Part shown: positions 1 to 7,387 of the stretch, in pieces | Position numbering within the stretch: the first letter of the stretch is position 1 | Layout: every line of letters begins with the position of its first letter | Source: Gammaproteobacteria bacterium | GTDB lineage: Bacteria > Pseudomonadota > Gammaproteobacteria > Berkiellales > Berkiellaceae | Length of the DNA: 11,487 nucleotides | Assembly (NCBI GenBank): GCA_016874315.1 | Contig: VGTX01000015.1 | Location: 1 to 11,487 of the forward strand | Reading direction: 5' to 3' | The notes under the pieces: generated by a model | The model's input: the letters and a program-made list of their open reading frames with translations, nothing else | Told to the model about the DNA's origin: nothing | Databases searched by the model: none | Program-made: the position numbers and the translations under genes

Positions 1-926
1 GCCCTGACGGTGGAGATGGTGGCGATGGTGGACATGTTTACCTCGTCGCTGACTCCAAACTCAATACGCTATCCGGATTTAACGTGCAGCGTTACTTCAA
101 GGCTGAAAACGGCGCGCGTGGTATGGGCTCTCAAAAAACTGGCCGTGCAGGCGAATCCCTAACGATTTCCGTTCCTTTAGGGACGAAAGTCTATCATGCT
201 CAAACCGGCGAGCTGATTTGCGATTGTGTTACTCTCGGCGATCCAATTCTTATTGCCAAAGGCGGCTTTCACGGGCTGGGTAATGCTCGTTTTAAGAGCT
301 CCCTCAATCGCGCTCCTCGTCAAACCACTCCAGGTTATGATGGTGAAGTGTTAGAGCTGCGTTTAGAGCTTCAGCTGTTAGCTGATGTTGGTCTCATCGG
401 TCTTCCTAATGCCGGCAAAAGTTCAACAATCAGATGTGTTTCTCAGGCGCGCCCAAAGGTCGCTGACTATCCGTTTACAACTCTTGTTCCTCAGCTTGGC
501 GTTGTACACTATGGCCTTGGTCATGATTTAGTCTTGGCTGATATTCCCGGTCTTATTGAAGGGGCTCATTTGGGTCATGGTCTTGGAACAGTGTTCTTGC
601 GTCATTTATCCCGAACAAAGCTTTTACTCTTTATCTTGGATACCAAAAATGCTGAAAACAAATCATGTTCTGAGCAGTATGAGCTATTACAACGTGAGTT
701 ACAGAATAGCGAATATGCAAGCATGATGGTCGATAAGCCAATTCAAATTGTTTTTAATAAGGTCGATCATGAATCCGAAATGGATTCTCCTGAATTTAAA
801 AAACAAGTGAAATGGTTTGAGAAAAAAGGTCTGGGCCCTGTCCTATTCCTTAGCGCATTACAAAATATCGGCGCTGATTCTTTAAAAAATACACTTTATC
901 AAAAATTCTTCACCGAAGGTCAGTAA
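1..926 (+). CDS. obgE: Obg-family GTPase ObgE/CgtA, 5'-truncated by the window edge
   Basis: This is a ribosome-associated GTPase acting in late 50S assembly and in coupling growth to GTP level. The reading frame is open from base 3 (307 visible codons), so the GTG at 84 is internal and not the start. Comparison with E. coli Obg, from memory, suggests roughly 30 N-terminal residues are missing. The visible part begins in the glycine-rich Obg fold (PDGGDGGDGG, bases 3-32). The G domain follows: G1 GLPNAGKSS at 399-425, the switch segment ADYPFTTL, G3 DIPG at 540-551, G4 NKVD at 756-767 and G5 SAL at 852-860. The KGGFHGLGNARFKSS stretch and the NRAPRQ that follows are typical of gamma/beta-proteobacterial Obg. 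The protein ends soon after G5 and carries no OCT-type C-terminal extension. Tandem TAA TAA stops close the gene. No clear terminator is seen downstream. Usual neighbours rplU-rpmA would lie off the left edge. Confidence 0.95.
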   Translation, partial: PDGGDGGDGGHVYLVADSKLNTLSGFNVQRYFKAENGARGMGSQKTGRAGESLTISVPLGTKVYHAQTGELICDCVTLGDPILIAKGGFHGLGNARFKSSLNRAPRQTTPGYDGEVLELRLELQLLADVGLIGLPNAGKSSTIRCVSQARPKVADYPFTTLVPQLGVVHYGLGHDLVLADIPGLIEGAHLGHGLGTVFLRHLSRTKLLLFILDTKNAENKSCSEQYELLQRELQNSEYASMMVDKPIQIVFNKVDHESEMDSPEFKKQVKWFEKKGLGPVLFLSALQNIGADSLKNTLYQKFFTEGQ

Positions 927-962
927 TAAAGCATATATTAACCAAATATACCGCATAACATA

Positions 963-991
963 TTGATAAGATAATATTATTTAAGTAATAT
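963..991 (+). promoter_or_regulatory. sigma70-like promoter of the 1358-residue orphan gene
   Basis: TTGATA (963-968) and TAATAT (986-991) are separated by exactly 17 bases. The -35 matches the consensus at 5 of 6 positions and the -10 at 4 of 6. Transcription would start near 998, leaving a leader of about 44 bases before the ATG at 1042. The surrounding region is very A/T-rich, so chance matches are expected. Spacing and position still make this the best candidate, and it suggests the gene is transcribed independently of obgE. Confidence 0.45.
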
Positions 992-1011
992 GAATTGTAT
1001 AACCATTCATA

Positions 1012-1025
1012 ATTATTGCAATAAT
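1012..1025. promoter_or_regulatory. 14-bp perfect palindrome in the leader of the orphan gene
   Basis: ATTATTGCAATAAT is a perfect inverted repeat with no spacer. It lies downstream of the predicted start point and 16 bases before the ATG. Its symmetry and position would suit a dimeric repressor site, but the region is so A/T-rich that part of the match could be accidental. No second copy was noticed elsewhere in the window. Confidence 0.25.
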
Positions 1026-1041
1026 AAAGGTCTTTGAGTCT

Positions 1042-4000
1042 ATGTATCCTTCATCCAATCATCAAATATTATTTTATTACTATAATCCTTACGGTTACCG
1101 TGGCTTAAATCCTGTTCAATGGCTAATCGATCAGATTAATGACAATAATCAATCTTTCGGGCCTGCTATTGCACAAAATAATTCCACAAATGTAATGAGT
1201 TATATTAATAGATTACAGTTTGATCTATCTAATAAAACCATTATTGAACAATCCAGTACTAGACTGGGTAGGAGAATATCTCATCAATTGAATCAGGCAG
1301 ATGTTGAGTATGATAACTATGCGCTGCTTAAAGCGATTGCTAGGTCACGTAACACCGTATTTTCTAGTGTCATTTTGATCGAAATCTTCAAACTCTATCA
1401 GGTTCCTGCATTAATTATGAAGGAGTTGAGAGAGATAGCTGAAGAAACGCTGCAGAAGTATGGGAACGTGCAATATACCAAAAATATTGGAAATCGTGAG
1501 GGCGAAAAACTATCTGGACCAATTGGTAAGCTCCTTGTCAATCTGAATGTGCGCCTTCAAGAATTTGATGACATGATCAAACAGCCCGATATTGCTCAGA
1601 TTTTCAGCACACACTTGTCCTTGCTGTGTCCTGATGATAAAAATAGAGAAAAATTAGAGAAGGATATTGTCGCACTCTCTCACGATATTGCTCCTGCGGA
1701 TGCCCTATCTGCTTCAAGTATTCTTTTTCAAGAGCGATCGTTTCAACATGACTCTAATCCTAGAAAATGGCACCTTTTTGCGGCAATATTGGCATTGCTA
1801 GATCAAAAAAATCCGTTGCATATACAACTCCTGGAAGGCTGGATTGGTCAATTAGAAACACAGCTTGGTGGTTTCGGTCAGCTTTTCGAGTGTAAAGATA
1901 CTTTTAGATCTTCATTGCTTGATTATATTCCAGATAGACTCGATGCTATTCCATGCGGCCCTATATCTAAAGATCGTGGCATAGCTACAGTGTTAATAAC
2001 ACAACTCAACCATAAGAAAAAAGCATATAATCAACAAAAAAGACAAGATGTTGAAAATGATTTTGTAGGTTGGACTAATACAGAGCAAAATTTTCGTCAG
2101 CATTATCAAAGTATTATAGATCTATTTTGCAGTGAAATTGCAGGCTCTGAAATAACAAATCAATTTTATGTTAATTGTGAGACTTATAAATGGGTTAAGC
2201 AGAGGTTGGCATATATTCATTATGTTGACTGGAATTTTCAAAAAAATGATAAATTTGAGAGCGTGGTGGAATACCTCTTTAAACCAGTATTAGAACGCTT
2301 GGAGAGGCTCGAGCTCAATGAGGTGCACTCAATACAAGTTGCAGCTATCTTACTGAAAATTATCCATGAGTCAGTGGTAGAGTGTCTTGGATTTCCTTCA
2401 AATGTGAATGATCTTTTTGAATTTATTGCTGATTATCAATATGCTGGGCAGAATGTTGCTCCACCCCAGCCAGCACATCCTTCGTTTTATGCTAATGTTG
2501 ATATTTGGAATAAATCTAAAGCTGCTCTTGAAGAACTCTTTCCTTTTGATACGATTTTTAAAGATTCTGAAGCTTTAATGCAACAAATACGATCGTCCAA
2601 AAAGATGCAAATCCTTGCAGCTATTCTTCCAGTGTATAGAAGAGGAGAATATTGGTCTGTAAACTCGGAAGTATTATCTTATGCAGAAAATATGGTGTAT
2701 TGTAGCTTGCTTGATTATGCTCTTCAAAAACATGTTATGATGGGGCCTGTCGATGGTGCGAATGCACAAAATCGAACGAATAGTATCTGGCTTGAAATTG
2801 CGACATATGCACATATTATCGGATGGACAGCTCCTGATTTGCATTCTAATAAATATTATAACGCCGCCAACTCTCGGTTTACTCTCGGTATAAATCGTGG
2901 ACCAATTGTTCTTCGATTTGTAAGTTATAGACAGTATCGTTTAGGCTACCACAAAATGTTAGATAACTATTTACCCGGATCGGTTGAATTAAAAGAGAAA
3001 TTATTATACACCCGTCAAGCGAATCATCCTGAATCGCTTGAGCAAACGTTCTTAAGAAAACGCAGTGCGGATATATTTCCATTATTTGCATGGCATTTTT
3101 CAAAGCACGATCGGAGCTCTTTTCGCCAATTTGTTGCCGCAATGTTCTGCACAATGCCTGATCAAGATTTTTGTAATTTACTAGGCGCTCTGCGTAGTAC
3201 TTCCGTTGGAAATACTGAGCCTGAGGCAGAATCCTTTTATATGGACCATAGAATTCGCGATGATTTTTTTGCATTGGCTTATCTTACAAGTGAAGCATCG
3301 GTCATGCATCAAAAGAATATTGCAGCATGTCTCGTTTCAGAAAAAAATCGCTATTTACGGCTTCAGGAGTATTTTAAAAACTGTCGACAATCACAAACTC
3401 CTTCTCACGAGTGTGCATCCGAAGCTCATCAGTTCTTGCCATTTTATGGCGCGCGCATTGGTAGGCCAAATTATCAAGTGCCAGAATCCTTTTATTCAGA
3501 GGCGGGGTGGTCTTTTATCCTTGCTACAAATTATCCGTACCTTTATCCTGAAAAAATCCAAGCTCCGCAGCTTGTTGCCAATAATAATGAACCAGCCACA
3601 TTACTTGCTCAGAGCCTGATGGATGAGGAAGTTGATGCTGTAACTCATGATCGTATTAGCAATAAAACAATTATTGAATACTTTGCAGGAATGCCGAGTG
3701 CTACCATGAATTTCGCTTATCTTGTTGGAATTTATAGCAAAACAAGATTGGATTCATGCCCGTGGTTCGATCAAACACTTGATTTAATGAAGGTTAGTCC
3801 TAATCAAGCCCCAATATTAAGCTTAATCATCTCAAATCCTGAATTGCCTGTGCAGCCTGAAAATAATGATCATATTGCACGGCAGTTATCGATAGCGCTG
3901 AATGCTTGTGTACCAGGAGATATTGTAACTTTTAGAGAAAAATATTTAGGTTCGAATCAAGAAATACTACGGGTTATCGCAAGCAAAGGTGAGCAAGGGG

Positions 4001-5118
4001 GTCGTGCTCTATATAATTTGCTCAGTGAGCAGTTCTTGTCTCCACTGCATTGGAAAATCCAAGGGCAAGCTCAAGCTCCAGCAGTATTGCGGAAGAAACG
4101 TGTATTTTTTGCAGAGCTTGTAATGGAATGCTCCGCTTACTTATCAAGACAAGACTGGCAAAATCCAGAGCGCCGAGATGCAGATTTTGATAATACTATG
4201 AAATTTCTAGGGAAAGTATTGATTGCCGATCGGAATATTACTCAAGAAGATATTTTTTTCCTTTGCTATAAATTTAATGCAAGATGTAATGACAATCTGC
4301 AATATGTATTACGCTTGCCAGGGATACAGGAACTATTTAATGCAATTAATGCATTAGAGGATTTATATTCAAATAATAACTTGACGTTCTTGAGATATGG
4401 GTCTCGAGAGAATTTAGATAGATTTTTTCATGCATTTACGCGGGTTCAAAGCGATTATACACAATATAATGCCGCATATGATGCAGCTTTTAATCAGATG
4501 TTTAATAATCCTAGATCGAATAATAATAACTATACACGTTTTATCACAAATGCGCTTTCTAGCCTTTTTTGCTCTGATCTTCTCAAGCAAATTGGGACAT
4601 CCTGTGCAGACCTTGTTGCATTTATTGCAGTATTGGCCTTTACTCAGTTAAAAATAGCGTTAGGTATTGAAAGCGAGATTAAAGAAGGTGCCTCAACACC
4701 TCTTGTCACACCAGAGCAGAGCATGCAGCAGCTACTTGAGTCTGTCAAAGAGGAAGAGCTTTTAAAAATAAAAGATCATAAACTGACTGATAAACAGCGC
4801 GTAAATAATAAGGCTCTAGAGATTTTAGGGCTGACTCTATTAGTCAATTGGTTCCAAGGGATTTTCAAGCATCACTTAAAATCTTTTAACAGCCATAATA
4901 CCCCTGCAAGAAGGATTCTAGCCAAAGGAATTGATTTGCATGCAAGAACAGTGGTGCCGAATATAATATCGACAGAATTAGCGGGCGCTCCATTAATGGA
5001 ATCTAATGGCCCTGTGATATTTACAAAAGAAGATACTGAGGGTTTGAATAATAATCCACGTGGGTTGATTTTAGATCAAGATGAGAAGCATGCATCTACC
5101 CCATCTTCTCCTCGTTAA
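1042..5118 (+). CDS. Unrecognised large protein, 1358 residues
   Basis: I recognise no family or catalytic motif. What can be seen: there is no signal peptide, and the N-terminus is aromatic-rich (FYYYNPYGY, residues 11-19). A long, mostly helical-looking body with about 19 scattered cysteines follows, which suits a reducing cytosol. Asn runs are present (for example residues 1160-1163). The heptapeptide SNKTIIE occurs twice (63-69 and 873-879). Two hydrophobic stretches, about 1191-1206 and 1258-1275, flank a charged segment containing KEEELLKIKD. The last 15 residues are polar and Ser/Pro-rich (ending ASTPSSPR). The upstream AAAGG is a weak, rather distant ribosome-binding site (11 bases before the ATG). 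Sampled 60-base lines have 27-38% GC (3001-3060 and 4501-4560), against 47% for a line of obgE (241-300). It sits alone between obgE and convergent rpsT with its own promoter-like element. A secreted effector, a membrane-associated scaffold or a lineage-specific structural protein are all possible, and none is demonstrated. The reading frame itself is certain, since it is uninterrupted over 4 kb. Confidence 0.9.
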   Translation: MYPSSNHQILFYYYNPYGYRGLNPVQWLIDQINDNNQSFGPAIAQNNSTNVMSYINRLQFDLSNKTIIEQSSTRLGRRISHQLNQADVEYDNYALLKAIARSRNTVFSSVILIEIFKLYQVPALIMKELREIAEETLQKYGNVQYTKNIGNREGEKLSGPIGKLLVNLNVRLQEFDDMIKQPDIAQIFSTHLSLLCPDDKNREKLEKDIVALSHDIAPADALSASSILFQERSFQHDSNPRKWHLFAAILALLDQKNPLHIQLLEGWIGQLETQLGGFGQLFECKDTFRSSLLDYIPDRLDAIPCGPISKDRGIATVLITQLNHKKKAYNQQKRQDVENDFVGWTNTEQNFRQHYQSIIDLFCSEIAGSEITNQFYVNCETYKWVKQRLAYIHYVDWNFQKNDKFESVVEYLFKPVLERLERLELNEVHSIQVAAILLKIIHESVVECLGFPSNVNDLFEFIADYQYAGQNVAPPQPAHPSFYANVDIWNKSKAALEELFPFDTIFKDSEALMQQIRSSKKMQILAAILPVYRRGEYWSVNSEVLSYAENMVYCSLLDYALQKHVMMGPVDGANAQNRTNSIWLEIATYAHIIGWTAPDLHSNKYYNAANSRFTLGINRGPIVLRFVSYRQYRLGYHKMLDNYLPGSVELKEKLLYTRQANHPESLEQTFLRKRSADIFPLFAWHFSKHDRSSFRQFVAAMFCTMPDQDFCNLLGALRSTSVGNTEPEAESFYMDHRIRDDFFALAYLTSEASVMHQKNIAACLVSEKNRYLRLQEYFKNCRQSQTPSHECASEAHQFLPFYGARIGRPNYQVPESFYSEAGWSFILATNYPYLYPEKIQAPQLVANNNEPATLLAQSLMDEEVDAVTHDRISNKTIIEYFAGMPSATMNFAYLVGIYSKTRLDSCPWFDQTLDLMKVSPNQAPILSLIISNPELPVQPENNDHIARQLSIALNACVPGDIVTFREKYLGSNQEILRVIASKGEQGGRALYNLLSEQFLSPLHWKIQGQAQAPAVLRKKRVFFAELVMECSAYLSRQDWQNPERRDADFDNTMKFLGKVLIADRNITQEDIFFLCYKFNARCNDNLQYVLRLPGIQELFNAINALEDLYSNNNLTFLRYGSRENLDRFFHAFTRVQSDYTQYNAAYDAAFNQMFNNPRSNNNNYTRFITNALSSLFCSDLLKQIGTSCADLVAFIAVLAFTQLKIALGIESEIKEGASTPLVTPEQSMQQLLESVKEEELLKIKDHKLTDKQRVNNKALEILGLTLLVNWFQGIFKHHLKSFNSHNTPARRILAKGIDLHARTVVPNIISTELAGAPLMESNGPVIFTKEDTEGLNNNPRGLILDQDEKHASTPSSPR

Positions 5119-5131
5119 TGATAACGGTTCG

Positions 5132-5184
5132 CTAAAATGTGTTGATACAGCAAAAAAAGATTGGTGCTGTATAACATGTTTTAG
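5132..5184 (+). terminator. Long imperfect stem-loop just after the orphan gene
   Basis: The inner stem ATACAGCA (5145-5152) pairs perfectly with TGCTGTAT (5165-5172) around a 12-base A-rich loop. An outer stem CTAAAA (5132-5137) pairs with TTTTAG (5179-5184), with an imperfect middle segment. It begins 13 bases after the TAA of the orphan gene, where a terminator would be expected. No U-tract follows on the plus strand, so it may be an atypical terminator or an RNA 3'-end stabiliser. Confidence 0.35.
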
Positions 5185-5256
5185 TGAGAAATGATTGGGA
5201 ATTTATAAAATATATGGTCTGCGCTAAAAAGCGTATTAATCATTAAAAAGCAATGC

Positions 5257-5286
5257 CGAGTCTAAAGCTAAAGAACTAAAGACTCG
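5257..5286 (-). terminator. Possible terminator of rpsT
   Basis: CGAGTCT (5257-5263) and AGACTCG (5280-5286) form a 7-bp inverted repeat with a 16-base loop. Read on the minus strand it lies about 50 bases beyond the rpsT stop. It is followed by GCATTGC and a run of five T, a weak intrinsic-terminator layout. On the plus strand no T-run follows. The large loop lowers confidence. Confidence 0.3.
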
Positions 5287-5334
5287 TATGCGCAAAAGAA
5301 TCAATTATTGCTGTAAAAGCTCTGAAGTGATTGA

Positions 5335-5616
5335 TTACGATGCATCTGCAACAGGAAGCAATGCTTTAATAGCAGCATTTAAGCGGCTTTTCAAACGTGC
5401 AGCTGTATTGCAATGAATTTTGCCTTTGGATTCTAGGCGATCGATAAATGAAGTTGCAATCTTGAATGCATTCATGGATTCTGCATAATCTTTTGCTGCA
5501 ATTTGCAAACGGACGTTTTTGATCGCTGTACGCATCCGTGAGATTTGCCATTTGTTATTTTGGCGGTTTTTCTCGTTTTGGCGGTTGCGTTTTTCGGCTT
5601 GTTTTGTATTCGCCAT
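5335..5616 (-). CDS. rpsT: 30S ribosomal protein S20
   Basis: This is a small basic primary-binding protein of the 30S subunit that contacts 16S rRNA. The 93 residues match the family in length and pattern. The N-terminus is MANTKQAEKRNRQNEKNR, followed by the RMRTAIKNVR helix and a conserved C-terminal helix containing KGKIHCNTAARLKSRLN. Basic residues dominate, as expected for an rRNA-binding helical bundle. The start is fixed by a strong Shine-Dalgarno AAAGGAG (plus-strand 5627-5633) 10 bases before the ATG and by the canonical MANxK beginning. It is divergent from murJ, an arrangement common in gammaproteobacteria, and convergent with the orphan gene. No convincing rpsT promoter could be picked out in the 90-base divergent gap. 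It may lie inside the first codons of murJ. Confidence 0.95.
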   Translation of the reverse strand: MANTKQAEKRNRQNEKNRQNNKWQISRMRTAIKNVRLQIAAKDYAESMNAFKIATSFIDRLESKGKIHCNTAARLKSRLNAAIKALLPVADAS

Positions 5617-5706
5617 TGTATGTAAGCTCCTTTAAATAGTATGAAACTCTTTTTCTAAAAGCCATTTTGGTTATTAGGGTCGCAAATCCCTAGCCGTAAT
5701 GGTAAT

Positions 5707-7263
5707 ATGGATGTACAGGATTTTACATTAATACCGATGCTTAAGTCTATCTTTCCGCTCACATTTGCATCATTTTTCACAAGAATGACAGGATTCTTGC
5801 GAGATTATTTGCTTTATCGCTCATTTCAAGCAGGGCAATCGCTCGATCTTTTTTTCTTGGCATTTCGATTTCCTCAATTGATGCGTCGATTTTTTGCAGA
5901 AGGATCGTTTCAACAAGCCCTCTTACCAGTATTAGGTAAGGCTGTAAAAGAGCAGAATGAAAAAGATTTTCAAAGCCTCTATCAACAGGCATTTTGGTTT
6001 TTGCTTCTCTCTACTTTGGGTTTAAGTGCGATCATTTGGTCCGTAGGCCCGTATTATGTCAGTAAAGCTCTTGCTTCTGGCCTTAATCCACAATCTCAGG
6101 AAATTTATTGGCAGCTGCTCTGTTGGAGCGCTCCATATGCTATTGCGTTGGCTGTGATTAGTTTGTACTCACTAGTCTTGCAATTGCACCATTCGTATTG
6201 GCTCAATGGATTTTCTCCTACCCTTATGAATCTCGCAATTTTACTTGCGGCATATATCTATCCTGCTCAAGTTTTACCCATGATCAAGGCAATGTTTTTC
6301 ATTGGTTTTGTCCAAGTGCTCCTGCAAATGTGGCAAGCCCGCTCGATCGTTCCTTTTTCTCTTCGAATAGGATTGCCATCTTGGCCGCATGGATCGTTCC
6401 TACTGACTCTCCGTCGCTTCTTGGAGCTTTCTGGTTTGAGTATTATGATTCTCACAAATATCTGGGTCGACCAGATGTTTCTAACGTACGCACCCGTTGG
6501 CTCAATTAGTATCTACTATCTTTGCGAACGTGTTGTCGAAATTCCTGTAGGTGTCCTTGGATATTCGGTTTGGTCCGTTTTTTCAACATATTATGTGCGC
6601 TTCTCTCACTCACGAGTAGCTCGTATTCAATTAGAGCATAAAGTGATTTTGTTGATTATTTATCTCATCTTCCCTGCAACTGCGGCTGTTTTTTGCCTGG
6701 CTCCAGAAATTGTGGCATGTTTTATCGATCCGCTTTCGCAGCAACAAGCATTTACCCAAGCAAACTTTCTTTTACACCTGATTTCGATAGAAATTGTTCT
6801 TATAGTCATCAGTAAAATTTACGTGATTATGCTCACCTCCATGCATCGAAATAAAGAAATATTGTCTATTCATGCCGTCGGTGTTTGTGTGAATTTTGTG
6901 ATGGATGCTCTTTTATATCAATATGGTGCAATTGGTATTGGGTTATCGACAGTCCTCACATTATGTGTTCAGATGATGCTGTTTCATAAATGTAATCCTT
7001 TCTTGAATAGATTATTACGATTACCGCCTAATTTAATTTTTCAGCCAATTATTACGCTATGCACTCTTTTGCTCACAATGATTGGGTTGAGAATGTTTTT
7101 CATAGATTATTTGCCGTACCATTACATGCGTATTCCGTTGCTCGCTGTCGGATTTGGAATACCGTTCTCTTTGTATTTTATAAGAATGCGGCCATTTTTC
7201 GAATATCTCAATGGCCGCGTTACAACACTCGTTGAGCACGATCGGCAAACAAGTCAGGCATAA
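5707..7263 (+). CDS. murJ: Lipid II flippase MurJ (MviN), MOP superfamily
   Basis: This inner-membrane protein flips lipid II to the periplasmic side for peptidoglycan synthesis. Its 518 residues match the usual length, with many hydrophobic segments consistent with 14 helices. The N-terminal signature is clear: TRMTGFLRD (R26, R32), D47, R54, R60 and E65. These align at a constant offset of 8 with E. coli R18, R24, D39, K46, R52 and E57 (numbering from memory), so the central cationic cavity is preserved, with Arg replacing Lys46. The later CERVVEIPVGVLG segment carries E274-R275 where E. coli has Asp269-Arg270. The ATG at 5707 is used, but Met11 (base 5737) aligns with the usual family start. 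Neither has a good Shine-Dalgarno sequence, so the first 10 residues are uncertain. The downstream gap before ileS is 124 bases and lacks the ribF gene often found there. Confidence 0.93.
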   Translation: MDVQDFTLIPMLKSIFPLTFASFFTRMTGFLRDYLLYRSFQAGQSLDLFFLAFRFPQLMRRFFAEGSFQQALLPVLGKAVKEQNEKDFQSLYQQAFWFLLLSTLGLSAIIWSVGPYYVSKALASGLNPQSQEIYWQLLCWSAPYAIALAVISLYSLVLQLHHSYWLNGFSPTLMNLAILLAAYIYPAQVLPMIKAMFFIGFVQVLLQMWQARSIVPFSLRIGLPSWPHGSFLLTLRRFLELSGLSIMILTNIWVDQMFLTYAPVGSISIYYLCERVVEIPVGVLGYSVWSVFSTYYVRFSHSRVARIQLEHKVILLIIYLIFPATAAVFCLAPEIVACFIDPLSQQQAFTQANFLLHLISIEIVLIVISKIYVIMLTSMHRNKEILSIHAVGVCVNFVMDALLYQYGAIGIGLSTVLTLCVQMMLFHKCNPFLNRLLRLPPNLIFQPIITLCTLLLTMIGLRMFFIDYLPYHYMRIPLLAVGFGIPFSLYFIRMRPFFEYLNGRVTTLVEHDRQTSQA

Positions 7264-7271
7264 TATCAAAC

Positions 7272-7308
7272 GATAAATCTCCAATCTCATGATGAAAAGA
7301 GATTTATC
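7272..7308 (+). terminator. 10-bp perfect stem-loop between murJ and ileS
   Basis: GATAAATCTC (7272-7281) and GAGATTTATC (7299-7308) are perfect inverted repeats around a 17-base loop. The structure starts 9 bases after the murJ stop. Only a weak T-rich context follows, so it is not a textbook intrinsic terminator. Position and perfect pairing favour a 3'-end or attenuator role, separating murJ from the ileS-lspA unit. Confidence 0.45.
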
Positions 7309-7344
7309 ATTCATGTAGTACTATCTGCTAACCTTGAAGTTCAG

Positions 7345-7350
7345 TATAAT
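7345..7350 (+). promoter_or_regulatory. Perfect -10 box ahead of ileS
   Basis: TATAAT lies 37 bases before the ileS ATG, downstream of the murJ stem-loop, so a start near 7357 would give a leader of about 30 bases. No good -35 is present at 16-18 bases upstream; the best hexamer there is TATCTG at 7322-7327. This is a plausible promoter with a weak -35 or activator dependence. Confidence 0.4.
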
Positions 7351-7387
7351 GTCTTTATGTTTTAGACTTGTATTTGCATAGAGCATT

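Noticed and set aside
399..425. Ser for Thr after GKS in the Obg P-loop as a defect
   Set aside because: The essential GxxxxGKS is intact and the following position tolerates Ser or Thr, so no loss of function is implied.
84..926. GTG at 84 as the start of obgE
   Set aside because: The frame is open to the window edge, and the upstream codons encode the conserved glycine-rich Obg motif.
934..950. TATATT/AATATA inverted repeat after obgE as a terminator
   Set aside because: A 6-bp all-A/T stem with no U-tract in very A/T-rich sequence is likely chance.
2879..3619. Open frames of 131 (minus) and 137 (plus) residues inside the orphan gene
   Set aside because: Both overlap the uninterrupted 1358-residue frame, lack Shine-Dalgarno support and look like low-complexity translations of A/T-rich DNA.
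5675..5692. TAGGG/CCCTA inverted repeat just before murJ
   Set aside because: Only 5 bp with an 8-base loop, too short to call an operator or terminator.
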